This document shows, in pieces, positions 34,715 through 43,904 of a stretch of DNA of 64,000 bases (the stretch's first letter is position 1; every line of letters starts with the position of its first letter). The notes under the pieces were generated by a model. That model was given only the letters and a program-made list of their open reading frames with translations, was not told the DNA's origin and ran no database searches. Made by a program: the position numbers and the translations under genes. The stretch is from Neisseria macacae ATCC 33926 (lineage in GTDB: Bacteria; Pseudomonadota; Gammaproteobacteria; Burkholderiales; Neisseriaceae). The DNA is taken from positions 2,418,001 through 2,482,000 of the forward strand of contig NZ_CP094241.1 in assembly GCF_022749495.1 (NCBI RefSeq), given 5' to 3'.

Positions 34715-36082
34715 TCAGACGACCTCTTTATCGGTCAATGCCTCGACCACTTCTTCCATCTTCATAAAGCGCGAACCTTTCACCAATACGGTGGCGCGTT
34801 CGGGCAAATCGTGGCTCAACACTTGAATCAACGGGTCTTTGGCGGCGAACCACAAACCGTCCGCACCAAACGTTTCCGCCGCTTCGACGCTGTTGTCGCC
34901 GACAAAATAAGCCGCTTCGATGCCTTGGTCGCGGGCGTACGCGCCGACTTCGGCGTGCATGGCGGCGGCTTCGTCCTCGCCCAGTTCGCCCATATCGCCC
35001 ATCACAAAAATGCGCGGCGCAGGCATGCGTGCCAACACGTCAATCGCAGCTTTCATGCTGTCGGGGTTCGCGTTGTAAGTATCGTCAATCAGGGTCGCGC
35101 CTTTGATACCTGCTTTGACGTTCAGACGACCTTTGATGTTACTGAAGCCTTTCAAACCTTCCGCCACATCGTCCAAACTCAAACCCGCAGCCAAAGCCAA
35201 CGCAGTGGCAGCGGCGGCGTTGTGGACATTGTGGCGGCCGGGAACAGGAAGCACCACGGCGGCGCGCTCGTTGCTGCACACCAAATCAAATTCACACGAC
35301 AAAGGTTTCAGCACGATATTTTCCGCGTGGACATCGCCGCTATCGACACCGAAAGTCCGCTGCTGATGACTTTGGGAGGCCGTCTGAAACACGGCGGCAT
35401 GTTCGTCTTCGCACGGAATCAAAGCCAATCTGTCTTCGCCCAAGCCTTGATAAATCTCACTTTTCGCCTTGGCAATATCGAGCGTACCGTCAAAACCGCA
35501 GCCGACATGGGCGCGCAGGGCGTTGTTGACCAAAGCGGCATCGGGTTTGGCGATTTGCGTCAAAACCGCCAGTTCGCCAAAATGGTTCATGCCCATTTCG
35601 ATCACGGCATAACGGTGTTTTTCGTTTAATTTCAACAAAGTCAGCGGCAGCCCGATATGGTTGTTGAAGTTGCCCGCCGTCGCCAACACGGCATCATCGC
35701 CGAAACGGCGGCGCAATACCGCAGCCAGCATCTCCTTCACCGTCGTCTTGCCGCCCGAACCGGTAATGCCGAACACAAACGGGTTCACATTCCCGCGCCA
35801 CGCCTTCGCCAACGTTTGCAACGCGGCAAGCGTGTCATCGACTTTCAACGCGCCGTCCATTGCAGCGCAATCTTCGCGCGAAACCACAACCGCCGCCGCA
35901 CCCGCAGCCAATACGTCTTTAACAAAATCATGCGCGTCAAACCGCTCGCCCGCCAAAGCAAAAAACACATCGCCCGCGCGAATGTCGCGGCTGTCGGTTA
36001 CGATGCGCGAAACGGGTTTGTTTTCAGACGGCGTCGGAAGGTTGAGGGTTTGGCAGATGAAATTTAGGTCTAATGGTTTCAT
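34715..36082 (-). CDS. murF: UDP-MurNAc-tripeptide--D-Ala-D-Ala ligase MurF
   Basis: A 455-aa cytoplasmic ligase adding D-Ala-D-Ala to the peptidoglycan precursor. ATP-binding loop GITGSGGKTTVKEMLAAVL, central motif NFNNHIGLPLTLL and MNHFGEL, and C-terminal DDTYNANPDSMKAAID are all in place. The coding region contains uptake sequences, including the GCCGTCTGAA form at 35379-35388. Confidence 0.96.
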   Translation of the reverse strand: MKPLDLNFICQTLNLPTPSENKPVSRIVTDSRDIRAGDVFFALAGERFDAHDFVKDVLAAGAAAVVVSREDCAAMDGALKVDDTLAALQTLAKAWRGNVNPFVFGITGSGGKTTVKEMLAAVLRRRFGDDAVLATAGNFNNHIGLPLTLLKLNEKHRYAVIEMGMNHFGELAVLTQIAKPDAALVNNALRAHVGCGFDGTLDIAKAKSEIYQGLGEDRLALIPCEDEHAAVFQTASQSHQQRTFGVDSGDVHAENIVLKPLSCEFDLVCSNERAAVVLPVPGRHNVHNAAAATALALAAGLSLDDVAEGLKGFSNIKGRLNVKAGIKGATLIDDTYNANPDSMKAAIDVLARMPAPRIFVMGDMGELGEDEAAAMHAEVGAYARDQGIEAAYFVGDNSVEAAETFGADGLWFAAKDPLIQVLSHDLPERATVLVKGSRFMKMEEVVEALTDKEVV

Positions 36083-36122
36083 GGTTTCTTTCGTTTGTTT
36101 TTTTCAGACAGTTTTTTAACAC

Positions 36123-37007
36123 TCAGCTACCAATTTTTCCGTACTCCTGATAATCGGAGAAACACAATACGATGGTTTTACCGTTTTTACGGTAAGGGTG
36201 GCAGAGGCTGTAATGACCGTCTTCCGCTTCATAGCGCATTTCCTGAGTTTGTCCGGCAAATACTTTTTGCAGGTATTCGCGCTCCTTCAAATTCGGAGAA
36301 TAGACATAGTCCATTTTCTTGACCATCACTTTCTCACCATTTCGATCCATGACAAAATTATCATTACCTTCTACATTTTGATTGGCAGCAGGTACAGCTT
36401 CATTTTGACTGGCGGCAGGTACAGCTTCGCCACCCACGTTAAGGCGGGAATCGGCTGAAAAAGCCAGATAAACCGGTTTGTTGTCGATCTTATCCTGCAC
36501 GATAATCATGGCAGATTTGAACGACAAATCGTCTTTAGCCATCAAATCAAGGATTTCTGACGATTTTTTAATATACGCCAAGTCGAAACGGTAATCTGTC
36601 AAGGCATCTATTTGAGCAGGATTGTCTTTGACGATGCGCTCCGACGATTGGGTTAAGATGTCGCGTTTTTGCCGAATAGTCAGGTAATTGCCGCCGAACA
36701 GCAACGCCGCCAAAATAGGAAATACCGCCAACAGCAGATATACGGTTTTCCTGCCGCCACGGACTTCTTCTTCCTGCCCGCGCTCGGCAATACGGGTCAG
36801 ATTCAACATGATGTTCAACATCAACGTACCGCCCATCACAGCCAAAATCCCCAAAATACTCATCAGGAAAATTTCTGTAATGTGTTCACGGAACACCTTG
36901 AGTCCGAAGACTTGGATCAATATCAACGCGAACACCCAGTACACCAGCAGTGTCACTGCTACCATACCGATGATGTTCGTTGCCTTGACCAATTTTTTTG
37001 CGTTCAT
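36123..37007 (-). CDS. Unrecognised inner-membrane protein in the cell-wall cluster
   Basis: A 294-aa protein I cannot assign to a family. Three or so N-terminal helices are visible (about 10-35, 45-67, 88-105). A soluble region follows with a duplicated 9-residue unit, EAVPAASQN / EAVPAANQN (27-bp tandem repeat at about 36373-36428), and a C-terminal domain ending GKTIVLCFSDYQEYGKIGS. It lies between murF and a LytM-type lipoprotein gene. I recall meningococcus having an unrelated-looking hypothetical gene near this place, so it may be a conserved neisserial membrane protein. Function unknown. Confidence 0.75.
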   Translation of the reverse strand: MNAKKLVKATNIIGMVAVTLLVYWVFALILIQVFGLKVFREHITEIFLMSILGILAVMGGTLMLNIMLNLTRIAERGQEEEVRGGRKTVYLLLAVFPILAALLFGGNYLTIRQKRDILTQSSERIVKDNPAQIDALTDYRFDLAYIKKSSEILDLMAKDDLSFKSAMIIVQDKIDNKPVYLAFSADSRLNVGGEAVPAASQNEAVPAANQNVEGNDNFVMDRNGEKVMVKKMDYVYSPNLKEREYLQKVFAGQTQEMRYEAEDGHYSLCHPYRKNGKTIVLCFSDYQEYGKIGS

Positions 37008-37031
37008 CTCTTCACTCTTTTTTCAGACGAC

Positions 37032-37553
37032 CTATTTGTCCTGATTAATCAATGGATACGGATTAATCGCACCGCTTGGCAGATACACGCCGTAATGCAA
37101 ATGGGCCGGCGTGGTTTTGGCATTGCCGGTTTTACCGACATAGCCGATGACCTGTCCTTCTTTCACGCGTTCATACAGGCGGACGCTGGCGAATTTGTTG
37201 AGGTGGGCATAGTAGTGCCATGCGCCCGGCCCTTGGATGCCGATGACTTTGCCACCCAATCGGTTGCGCCCGATTTTGGTGACGATACCGGGCGTCGTGC
37301 TGCGTATTGGTGTGTTTTTCTTAGCGAAAATATCCACACCTTCATGTCTGCGCCCCTGACTGCGCGCTGCGCCCCAAGTGTCGTCAAAACGTTTGCCTTT
37401 AACAGGATTGGGCAGACTTTGCGCCATCGGCGGTTCTTTCGTCCTCAGTTCGGCAATTTCGGCGTTCGGACGCGGCAGTTGTTTGGTGGTACAACCCGCA
37501 AATAAAATCATGGCTGCACTGATTAAAAGGGGTTTTGTCGGCATTTTCAGCAT
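37032..37553 (-). CDS. M23/LytM family endopeptidase lipoprotein
   Basis: A 173-aa outer- or inner-membrane lipoprotein (signal MLKMPTKPLLISAAMILFAGC) with an M23 peptidase domain. Zn ligands are intact: H and D in RRHEGVDIF and the HLHYG motif, so it is probably an active murein endopeptidase, unlike the degenerate EnvC/NlpD activators. The start at 37553 is chosen because GAGGAG lies 8 bases upstream. It sits among mur genes on the same strand, fitting a role in wall remodelling. Confidence 0.88.
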   Translation of the reverse strand: MLKMPTKPLLISAAMILFAGCTTKQLPRPNAEIAELRTKEPPMAQSLPNPVKGKRFDDTWGAARSQGRRHEGVDIFAKKNTPIRSTTPGIVTKIGRNRLGGKVIGIQGPGAWHYYAHLNKFASVRLYERVKEGQVIGYVGKTGNAKTTPAHLHYGVYLPSGAINPYPLINQDK

Positions 37554-37835
37554 CAAATCGGTCTCCTCGTTTTTCAGACGACCTTTGAAATTTGAAATCA
37601 GGGTCGTCTGAAACAACTGTGATGGGTTTAATGGCTGACGTGCCGTAATGCGTGGGTTGTGTTGCTTTTATTTTGTGGGGGATAAACGTTTTCAGACGAC
37701 CTTAAGGCTGCCGGGCCGTCTGAAAATTGATTACATTGTTGTCAAATTTATAGTGGAATCGATAAGTCGAATACGAAGTACAGCAAAACCTCTCTACCCT
37801 ACGGTGACTCCACTCTGTCTGTATACACTCAAAAA

Positions 37836-38411
37836 TTACTCTTCAATATCGACATATCCTAAATCGATCAGTGCCTGCTCTACATTTCCCACTGCCTCAT
37901 CATCATCTTTGACCATCAGTAGGAAGGCATTTTCAGCATAACCAATGTCTATTAGCCGAAGCCCATGAGGCTTAAGTAATGCATCGTAAGCCTCTAAGAC
38001 ATAGTTACTATCATTGAACATTGCAAACATTTCCATCTCTTCACTCTCAAAAAGATCTTCCAATTCACCTTGATCATCCGGCACGGGAATACCTTCGTGA
38101 GCACAAAATTCTGCTAATGTACGTTTGCATACTTCGTCATCAATTCCTGTCGCATCTATTTCAATGCCTAGCTTTTGTATAGGATAAAACTTCCCTAATT
38201 TTAAATGCGGTTCTTTCCACTCCATATACTCCATAAATTGATGATCAGCATAATGCCATTCACCTGATTCGTGATACCAACCTAAATGCTTAAATAACCA
38301 ATGACATACCAAATCCTCATCTTCAGCCGGAGGAGCTTTTGGTAAATCTTCACGGGTTAAGTAAGGGACGGCTGCAAGTAAAGCATTGAATAAAGGAGTA
38401 TAACGTTGCAT
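37836..38411 (-). CDS. Unrecognised acidic protein inside the dcw cluster
   Basis: A 191-aa soluble, very acidic protein (GELEDLFESEEMEMFAMFNDS; VKDDDEAVGNVEQALIDLGYVDIEE) with a Trp-rich stretch (CHWLFKHLGWYHESGEWHYADHQFMEYMEWKE). No signal peptide, membrane segment or catalytic motif is seen. The coding region is more AT-rich than murE and the LytM gene beside it, which suggests later acquisition. Acidic stand-alone proteins of this look are often immunity proteins to polymorphic toxins, but no toxin gene is adjacent. Function unknown. Confidence 0.75.
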   Translation of the reverse strand: MQRYTPLFNALLAAVPYLTREDLPKAPPAEDEDLVCHWLFKHLGWYHESGEWHYADHQFMEYMEWKEPHLKLGKFYPIQKLGIEIDATGIDDEVCKRTLAEFCAHEGIPVPDDQGELEDLFESEEMEMFAMFNDSNYVLEAYDALLKPHGLRLIDIGYAENAFLLMVKDDDEAVGNVEQALIDLGYVDIEE

Positions 38412-38494
38412 ATTTTTGCCTATTAAAAGTGAGATGGAGTAATGTGTAATTTCCTATTTGCCAATGGCCTTAAGGAATTATCTGGAAAATATTT

Positions 38495-39973
38495 TTACCT
38501 GAGTTCTGCCAATGCTTTTTCTGCGATTTCAAAATCGGAGAAATGGTACTTCACGCCTTGTACATCCTGATAGTTTTCATGTCCTTTACCGGCAATCAGG
38601 ATGATGTCGTTTGCCGCGGCGCGTTCGACTGCGTAACGGATGGCGGCGGCACGGTCGGCTTCGACGCATTCGGGCGCGGGCACGGCAGGCAGGATGTCGT
38701 TGATGATGTCTCGCGGATTTTCCAAGCGCGGGTTGTCGCTGGTTACGACGACTTTATCCGCCCCCTGTACGGCTGCTGCGCCCATCAGCGGGCGTTTGCC
38801 TCGGTCGCGGTTGCCGCCACAACCGAATACGCACCACAAAGCCGCACCCTGCGGTTTGATTTCCTGCAAGGTGGAGAGTGCTTTTTCCAATGCATCGGGC
38901 GTGTGGGCGTAATCGACGACAACCAAGGGCTTGCCGCTGTTCATGATGCAGTCCATGCGGCCTGAGGCGGGACGGATTTTTGCCAGCACATCCAATACTT
39001 TATTAAGCGGATAGCCGTTGGCGCAAAGCAAGGCGATGCAGGCGGCGAGGTTTTGCGCGTTGAACCGTCCGAGCAGGCGGGTACGGCAGCGGCCTTCGCC
39101 CCACGGGGTTTGGAATACGGCTTCCATGCCGTCTGAAGAGGCAGTGAAATGAACAATGCGGATGTCAGCGTGTTCGCTGAAGCCGTAGCCGTAAACGGCC
39201 AAATCAGGACAGTCTTTTTTCAGACGACCTGCGAGTTCTGCGCCATATTCGTCATCTACGTTGATGACGGCGTGTTTCAAGCCGTGCCAGTAAAACAGGC
39301 GCGACTTGATGGCGCCGTAGGCTTCCATCGTGCCGTGGTAGTCGAGGTGGTCTCGGGTGAGATTGGTAAAGATTGCGCTGCGGAATGGCACGCCGTTGAC
39401 GCGCGATTGGTCAAGGCCGTGGCTGGAGACTTCCATCGCGGCGGCTGTTGCGCCCTGTTGACGGAAACGGTAGAGCAGGGTTTGGACATCGACGGGGGCG
39501 GGGGTGGTATGTGTGGTTTCTTCCAATGTGCCCCAAAAGCCGTTGCCGACCGTGCCGATAATGGCGGTTTTTTCGCCCAATAAATCGGCGGCTTGTGCCA
39601 GCCATTGTGTGATGGAGGTTTTGCCGTTGGTACCGGTTACACCCCAGACTTTGAGGTCGTCTGAAACGTTGCCGTAAACTTGCGCCGCCAACATGCCGGC
39701 ACGGTGTTTCAAATCTTTGATGCCTTGATTGGGGACTTCCCATTCGGGATTCCACGCAAATTTGCCGTCGTCGTCCCAAAAAACGAAAGCCGCGCCGTTG
39801 GCAATGGCTGCGGGGATATAACTGCGGCCGTCCGTATATTCGCCCTGACAGGCAACGAAAATATCACCTTGTTTAATTTGACGGCTGTCTGAATGCAACA
39901 AACGCCCTGCTGAGTTTGCACACAGCAGAGGCGGAATGTTGGTTTCAGCTAAAGGGGTTAACTTGCTGAACAT
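38495..39973 (-). CDS. murE: UDP-MurNAc-L-Ala-D-Glu--meso-diaminopimelate ligase MurE
   Basis: A 492-aa cytoplasmic ligase. ATP loop GVTGTNGKTSITQWLAQ, carbamylated-Lys region, and the DAP-specificity motif DNPRLENPRDII (DNPR) mark it as the meso-DAP enzyme, not the Lys type. It lies 24 bases after ftsI. A 12-base ATGCCGTCTGAA uptake sequence of the meningococcal/gonococcal type lies inside at 39126-39137. Confidence 0.96.
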   Translation of the reverse strand: MFSKLTPLAETNIPPLLCANSAGRLLHSDSRQIKQGDIFVACQGEYTDGRSYIPAAIANGAAFVFWDDDGKFAWNPEWEVPNQGIKDLKHRAGMLAAQVYGNVSDDLKVWGVTGTNGKTSITQWLAQAADLLGEKTAIIGTVGNGFWGTLEETTHTTPAPVDVQTLLYRFRQQGATAAAMEVSSHGLDQSRVNGVPFRSAIFTNLTRDHLDYHGTMEAYGAIKSRLFYWHGLKHAVINVDDEYGAELAGRLKKDCPDLAVYGYGFSEHADIRIVHFTASSDGMEAVFQTPWGEGRCRTRLLGRFNAQNLAACIALLCANGYPLNKVLDVLAKIRPASGRMDCIMNSGKPLVVVDYAHTPDALEKALSTLQEIKPQGAALWCVFGCGGNRDRGKRPLMGAAAVQGADKVVVTSDNPRLENPRDIINDILPAVPAPECVEADRAAAIRYAVERAAANDIILIAGKGHENYQDVQGVKYHFSDFEIAEKALAELR

Positions 39974-39997
39974 AAAATAATCTCGTTGATACTCGGA

Positions 39998-41746
39998 TTA
40001 AGACGGTGTTTTGACGGCTGCAACATTGGTCAGAGGCTTGGTGGGGGAAACGCCCAAGATATTCAGGCTGCCGCCCATGACTTGTTTGAAGACCGGACCT
40101 GCCACTACGCCGCCGTAGTAACCATTGGCAGTCGGTTCGTCAATGGTTACCGCCACAATCACACGGGGATTTTTGGCAGGGGCAAAACCGATGAAAGTTG
40201 CGACGTGTTTGTTATCAACGTAACGTCCGTTGACCAACTTACGCGCCGTACCGGTTTTCGCGCCGACGTCGAAACCATCTACCGCACCTGCTGTACCCGT
40301 ACCGCCAGGCTCGGTTACAGAAACCATCAAATCACGAACTTCACGCGCGGTCGAAGCTTTAATGACGCGTTTGCCTTTTGGCGCAACCGCCTGTTTCTCA
40401 AAGCTGACCGGCAACAATTCGCCGTCGTGTGTCAACATGGTATAAGCACGCGCCAATTGCAGCAGGCTCAATTGCAAGCCGTAACCGAAAGACATGGTTG
40501 CCTGTTCAATCGGCTGCCATCTGCGCCAGCTTCTCAAAAGACCGGCCGTCTCACCTGGGAAACCGGAGTGCATCCGCACGCCCACACCCAAATCATGATA
40601 AAAATCATACATTTCTTTAGGTGTGAATTTTGCAGACAGTTTGCTGGTACCGACGTTGGAAGATTTTTGCATAATGCCGCGCACATCCAAAGTAGGATAC
40701 ACATGGGTATCGCGCACGGTAGCGGGACCGATTTTATAAGGCATGGTGTTAAAACGATCAGCCACACCGACTTTGCCGGAATCCAATGCTTTGGCAATCG
40801 TAAACGGCTTCATGGCAGAACCCGGCTCAATCATATCGGTAACGGCTCGATTGCGGCGCTGTTCGCTATCGGCGCTGCCTGGTTGGTTGGGATCATAGGC
40901 AGGGCTGTTAACTAAAGCCAAGATTTCGCCGGTTTGCGCATCCAATACTACCACCGTACCTGCTTTGGCTTTGTGATAAGCCACTGCTTTATTCAGCTCA
41001 TCATAGGCAAGTGTTTGAATACGTTGATCCAAAGACAAAACCATGTCCTGCCCGTTTTTCGGATCGCTGTTGCGCGGAGAATCCAAACTATCGACGATAT
41101 TGCCTTTATTGTCGCGCAAAACCACTTTCGCACCGTCCGCACCATGCAGACTGTCTTCTCGCGACAATTCCAAGCCTTCCTGTCCTTTGCCGTCGATATT
41201 GGTGAAACCGATAACGTGTGCGAACAGGTTGCCCATCGGATAATGGCGTTTCAGCTCTTTTTGGAATGCCAAGCCTTTAATGCCCAAAGCTTTAATTTCT
41301 TCCGCTTTTTCTTGGCTGAGTTGACGCTTCAGATAAATAAAATCTTTATCTTTTTTCGCCAATTTTTCCTGCAATGCCTCAACAGGCAGCTCAACAATAG
41401 CCGCCAACTTAGCCATCTGTTCGGCAGTCGGCATTTCTTCCATACCGGAAGGCATGGCATACAAAGATTCAGTCGGTGCACTCAACGCCAAAGTCGCGCC
41501 GTTACGGTCCGTAATCATGCCGCGCGACGCAGGTAAAGTCAGGGTACGGACAAAACGCTGATCGCCCTGATTTTTCAAAAATTCATGCTGCGTGGTTTGC
41601 AAATAGATGCCGCGAGCCAGCAGTCCGACAAACGCAGCCGCAATCAGCCACAACACCAAAGAAATCCGCCCATCACTGGTGATGGGTTTTTTAGCTTTGG
41701 CTGCCTTGGGCAGCATGCTCGGTTTATATTCGTTTTTAATCAACAT
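39998..41746 (-). CDS. penA: Penicillin-binding protein 2 / FtsI (penA)
   Basis: A 582-aa class B transpeptidase for septal peptidoglycan. One anchor helix (about 30-48), dimerisation domain, then the transpeptidase motifs: S310-A-M-K313, SSNVGTSKL, and K497-T-G. At the two positions best known in mosaic alleles it carries Met312 and Thr316 (SAMKPFT), while Asn512 and Ala501 are as in susceptible strains. There is no Asp insertion (single D in VRDTHVYP). Commensal penA of this kind is the known donor of mosaic segments in gonococci. It lies between ftsL and murE. Confidence 0.96.
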   Translation of the reverse strand: MLIKNEYKPSMLPKAAKAKKPITSDGRISLVLWLIAAAFVGLLARGIYLQTTQHEFLKNQGDQRFVRTLTLPASRGMITDRNGATLALSAPTESLYAMPSGMEEMPTAEQMAKLAAIVELPVEALQEKLAKKDKDFIYLKRQLSQEKAEEIKALGIKGLAFQKELKRHYPMGNLFAHVIGFTNIDGKGQEGLELSREDSLHGADGAKVVLRDNKGNIVDSLDSPRNSDPKNGQDMVLSLDQRIQTLAYDELNKAVAYHKAKAGTVVVLDAQTGEILALVNSPAYDPNQPGSADSEQRRNRAVTDMIEPGSAMKPFTIAKALDSGKVGVADRFNTMPYKIGPATVRDTHVYPTLDVRGIMQKSSNVGTSKLSAKFTPKEMYDFYHDLGVGVRMHSGFPGETAGLLRSWRRWQPIEQATMSFGYGLQLSLLQLARAYTMLTHDGELLPVSFEKQAVAPKGKRVIKASTAREVRDLMVSVTEPGGTGTAGAVDGFDVGAKTGTARKLVNGRYVDNKHVATFIGFAPAKNPRVIVAVTIDEPTANGYYGGVVAGPVFKQVMGGSLNILGVSPTKPLTNVAAVKTPS

Positions 41747-41827
41747 CTTAACATCTCAATTCATAATCACCCGAACCGTGTCTTTATCTAACGGTACCAA
41801 TTTGCAGTACCGGATAAGCCGGCTATA

Positions 41828-42091
41828 TTATTTTTTTCGTTCCACCATCACGGTATTATCCGCGCCGGGCGGTTTGAGGCGTTGCTTCTCAGCCGCCACC
41901 TTAATCAGCTTGTGGTTCGCCAGCCGCGCCTGATCCAATTTCAAGCGTGCATAGTCCTGATCAAGCTTGATTTCCTGCTTTTGCGCTTTATCCAAAGCGA
42001 TGAAGTGCAAACGCGATTGGTCTTGCACAGTGACCACCGCAAAAGCAGATACCGATACCAAGACCAACAAAAGGATATTTAATTTATTCAT
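41828..42091 (-). CDS. ftsL: Cell division protein FtsL
   Basis: An 87-aa bitopic protein with one N-terminal helix (LNILLLVLVSVSAFAVVTVQ) and a leucine-zipper-like coiled coil (QDYARLKLDQARLANHKLIKVAAEKQRLKPPGAD). With FtsB and FtsQ it activates FtsI/FtsW at the septum. Its place between rsmH and ftsI confirms the call. Confidence 0.93.
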   Translation of the reverse strand: MNKLNILLLVLVSVSAFAVVTVQDQSRLHFIALDKAQKQEIKLDQDYARLKLDQARLANHKLIKVAAEKQRLKPPGADNTVMVERKK

Positions 42092-42146
42092 TATTTTCAG
42101 ACGACCTCAATCTGTTTGTTCCGAGGACACCTGCCCCACATAATGC

Positions 42147-43100
42147 TTATTCTGTAATCTCACCGCCCGTCCGCTCTGCCACGCGTAAAACTGCGCTGCG
42201 CGCCCGCGGATTGGAGACGGTTTCCTCAACACCCGGCTTTATCGCCTTTCCCACCGCCTTTAACGGCGGCAGAGGCAAATCCGCTTCTTTTACTGCCGCC
42301 CAACGCGGTAAAGGAGGATGTTGCGAATACTTTTTGACAAACTGTTTTACGAGGCGGTCTTCAAGCGAATGGAACGCGATAACCGCCAAACGCCCGCCTT
42401 GTTTCAGACGACCCATCACTTGCGGCAGAACCGCCTCTACCTCTTCGAGCTCGCGGTTAATAAAGATGCGAACTGCCTGGAAGGTGCGCGTCGCAGGGTC
42501 TTGCCCCCGCTCACGAGTACGGACGTTTTGCGCCACGAGCTGCGCCAGCTTGCGGGTTGTATCGATCGGACTTTCTGTCCGTTGCGCAACAATGGCGCGC
42601 GCAATCTGGCGACTAAACCGCTCTTCACCATAATTCTTGATAACCTCGTGCAAATCCTGTTCTGATGCTGTTGCAATCCATTCTGCAGCGGACATTCCCC
42701 GCGTCGGATCCATGCGCATATCCAAAGGTGCATCAAAACGGAAACTGAAACCCCGTGCGCCGTCATCTATCTGCGGGGACGAAATCCCCAAATCAAACAA
42801 CGCACCATCTATTTCTTCAATACCCAGCTTATCCAGGGTCGTCTGAAAACTGGAAAACCCGTCATGGACTACCGTAACGCGCCCATCCTGCTCGGCCAGC
42901 TTTTGCGCCGCCTCAATCGCTTGCGGGTCTTTATCGAACACAATCAGACGACCTTGACTGCCCAGACGGGACAAAATCAATCGGGAGTGCCCTCCCCTGC
43001 CAAACGTCCCATCCACATAAATACCGTCTTCACGAACCGCCAGAGCATCAACCGCCTCATTTAACAAAACGGTGATATGTTGATATTCAGCATTACTCAC
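42147..43100 (-). CDS. rsmH: 16S rRNA m4C1402 methyltransferase RsmH (MraW)
   Basis: A 317-aa SAM-dependent enzyme methylating N4 of C1402 in 16S rRNA. The SAM site DGTFGRGGHSRLILSRLG and the family blocks DLGISSPQIDDGARGFSFR and AFHSLEDRLVKQF are visible. Its start overlaps the mraZ stop by 4 bases. Confidence 0.96.
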   Translation of the reverse strand: MSNAEYQHITVLLNEAVDALAVREDGIYVDGTFGRGGHSRLILSRLGSQGRLIVFDKDPQAIEAAQKLAEQDGRVTVVHDGFSSFQTTLDKLGIEEIDGALFDLGISSPQIDDGARGFSFRFDAPLDMRMDPTRGMSAAEWIATASEQDLHEVIKNYGEERFSRQIARAIVAQRTESPIDTTRKLAQLVAQNVRTRERGQDPATRTFQAVRIFINRELEEVEAVLPQVMGRLKQGGRLAVIAFHSLEDRLVKQFVKKYSQHPPLPRWAAVKEADLPLPPLKAVGKAIKPGVEETVSNPRARSAVLRVAERTGGEITE

Positions 43101-43552
43101 AATTGCAAATCCGTCTGACTTAATTGGAATGCCAACTCTTCAGGATCATCATCCAAAGCCTGAGTCATTTCAGCTTCCCATTGATCACGGCCCCACAATT
43201 CCAAACGGTTGGCGCGACCGACCAAGGTAACGTCTTTTTCAAAATCCACCCGTTTGCGCAGATTGGCAGGAATCAGTACGCGGCCGGCGCTGTCCCATTC
43301 CAGCGTATCCGCATTGTGCAGCAGCAGATTTTGATAACGCTGCAACATCGGATTTCCTGCCGTTTTCAGGTGCAAAAGCTGCTCGGCAACCTTTGCCCAT
43401 TCAGCCTCCGGATACATCAGCAATTTTTGACGGGAATCCAAAGTAACCACAATCGACGGCGTATAATGGCGCAGCAAAATATCGCGGAACTTGGCAGGAA
43501 TTGCCAACCGCCCTTTGCTGTCAATACTCAATTCGTGAGCGCCACCAAACAC
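43097..43552 (-). CDS. mraZ: MraZ, transcriptional regulator of the dcw cluster
   Basis: A 151-aa AbrB/SpoVT-fold protein with the two tandem DxxxR DNA-binding motifs (SIDSKGRLAIPAKFR and WDSAGRVLIPANLR). It binds direct repeats upstream of its own gene and represses the division/cell-wall cluster that follows. First gene of the cluster. Confidence 0.95.
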   Translation of the reverse strand: MFGGAHELSIDSKGRLAIPAKFRDILLRHYTPSIVVTLDSRQKLLMYPEAEWAKVAEQLLHLKTAGNPMLQRYQNLLLHNADTLEWDSAGRVLIPANLRKRVDFEKDVTLVGRANRLELWGRDQWEAEMTQALDDDPEELAFQLSQTDLQL

Positions 43553-43904
43553 AATTTCGTCCTAATCGGTTTAAATCGGAATTTTTTGGGCAATGCAGAC
43601 ACTTTTACCCACATCGCCCCACTAGCCCACACTATAAAAAATTTTAACGCCTCGGTCAAATCGCCTTACTCTAAAATCCCAGTACATATGCAACAACAAA
43701 ATCATTAAAAAACAGTATTTTAACCAAACAAGCAAACAAGCCGAACCACCCATTTTACCCGATTTGGTTTTTAAAAACACAATATGTAGTATTAAAAATA
43801 TTATTTAGACACAACATATGGTATAAAAAAATGAAAAAACGCCCCTTTTCCGTTCACGTTATAATAGACAAATAAATTCATAAATTTTACATTATCTAAC
43901 AATT
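43553..43904. other. Divergent intergenic region between mraZ and the MidA-type gene
   Basis: About 350 AT-rich bases expected to hold the dcw promoter and MraZ sites on the minus strand and the promoter of the methyltransferase gene on the plus strand (TATAAT-like box in GTTATAATAGAC, about 43858-43869). No uptake sequence or Correia element is present. MraZ boxes could not be identified with confidence. Confidence 0.4.
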
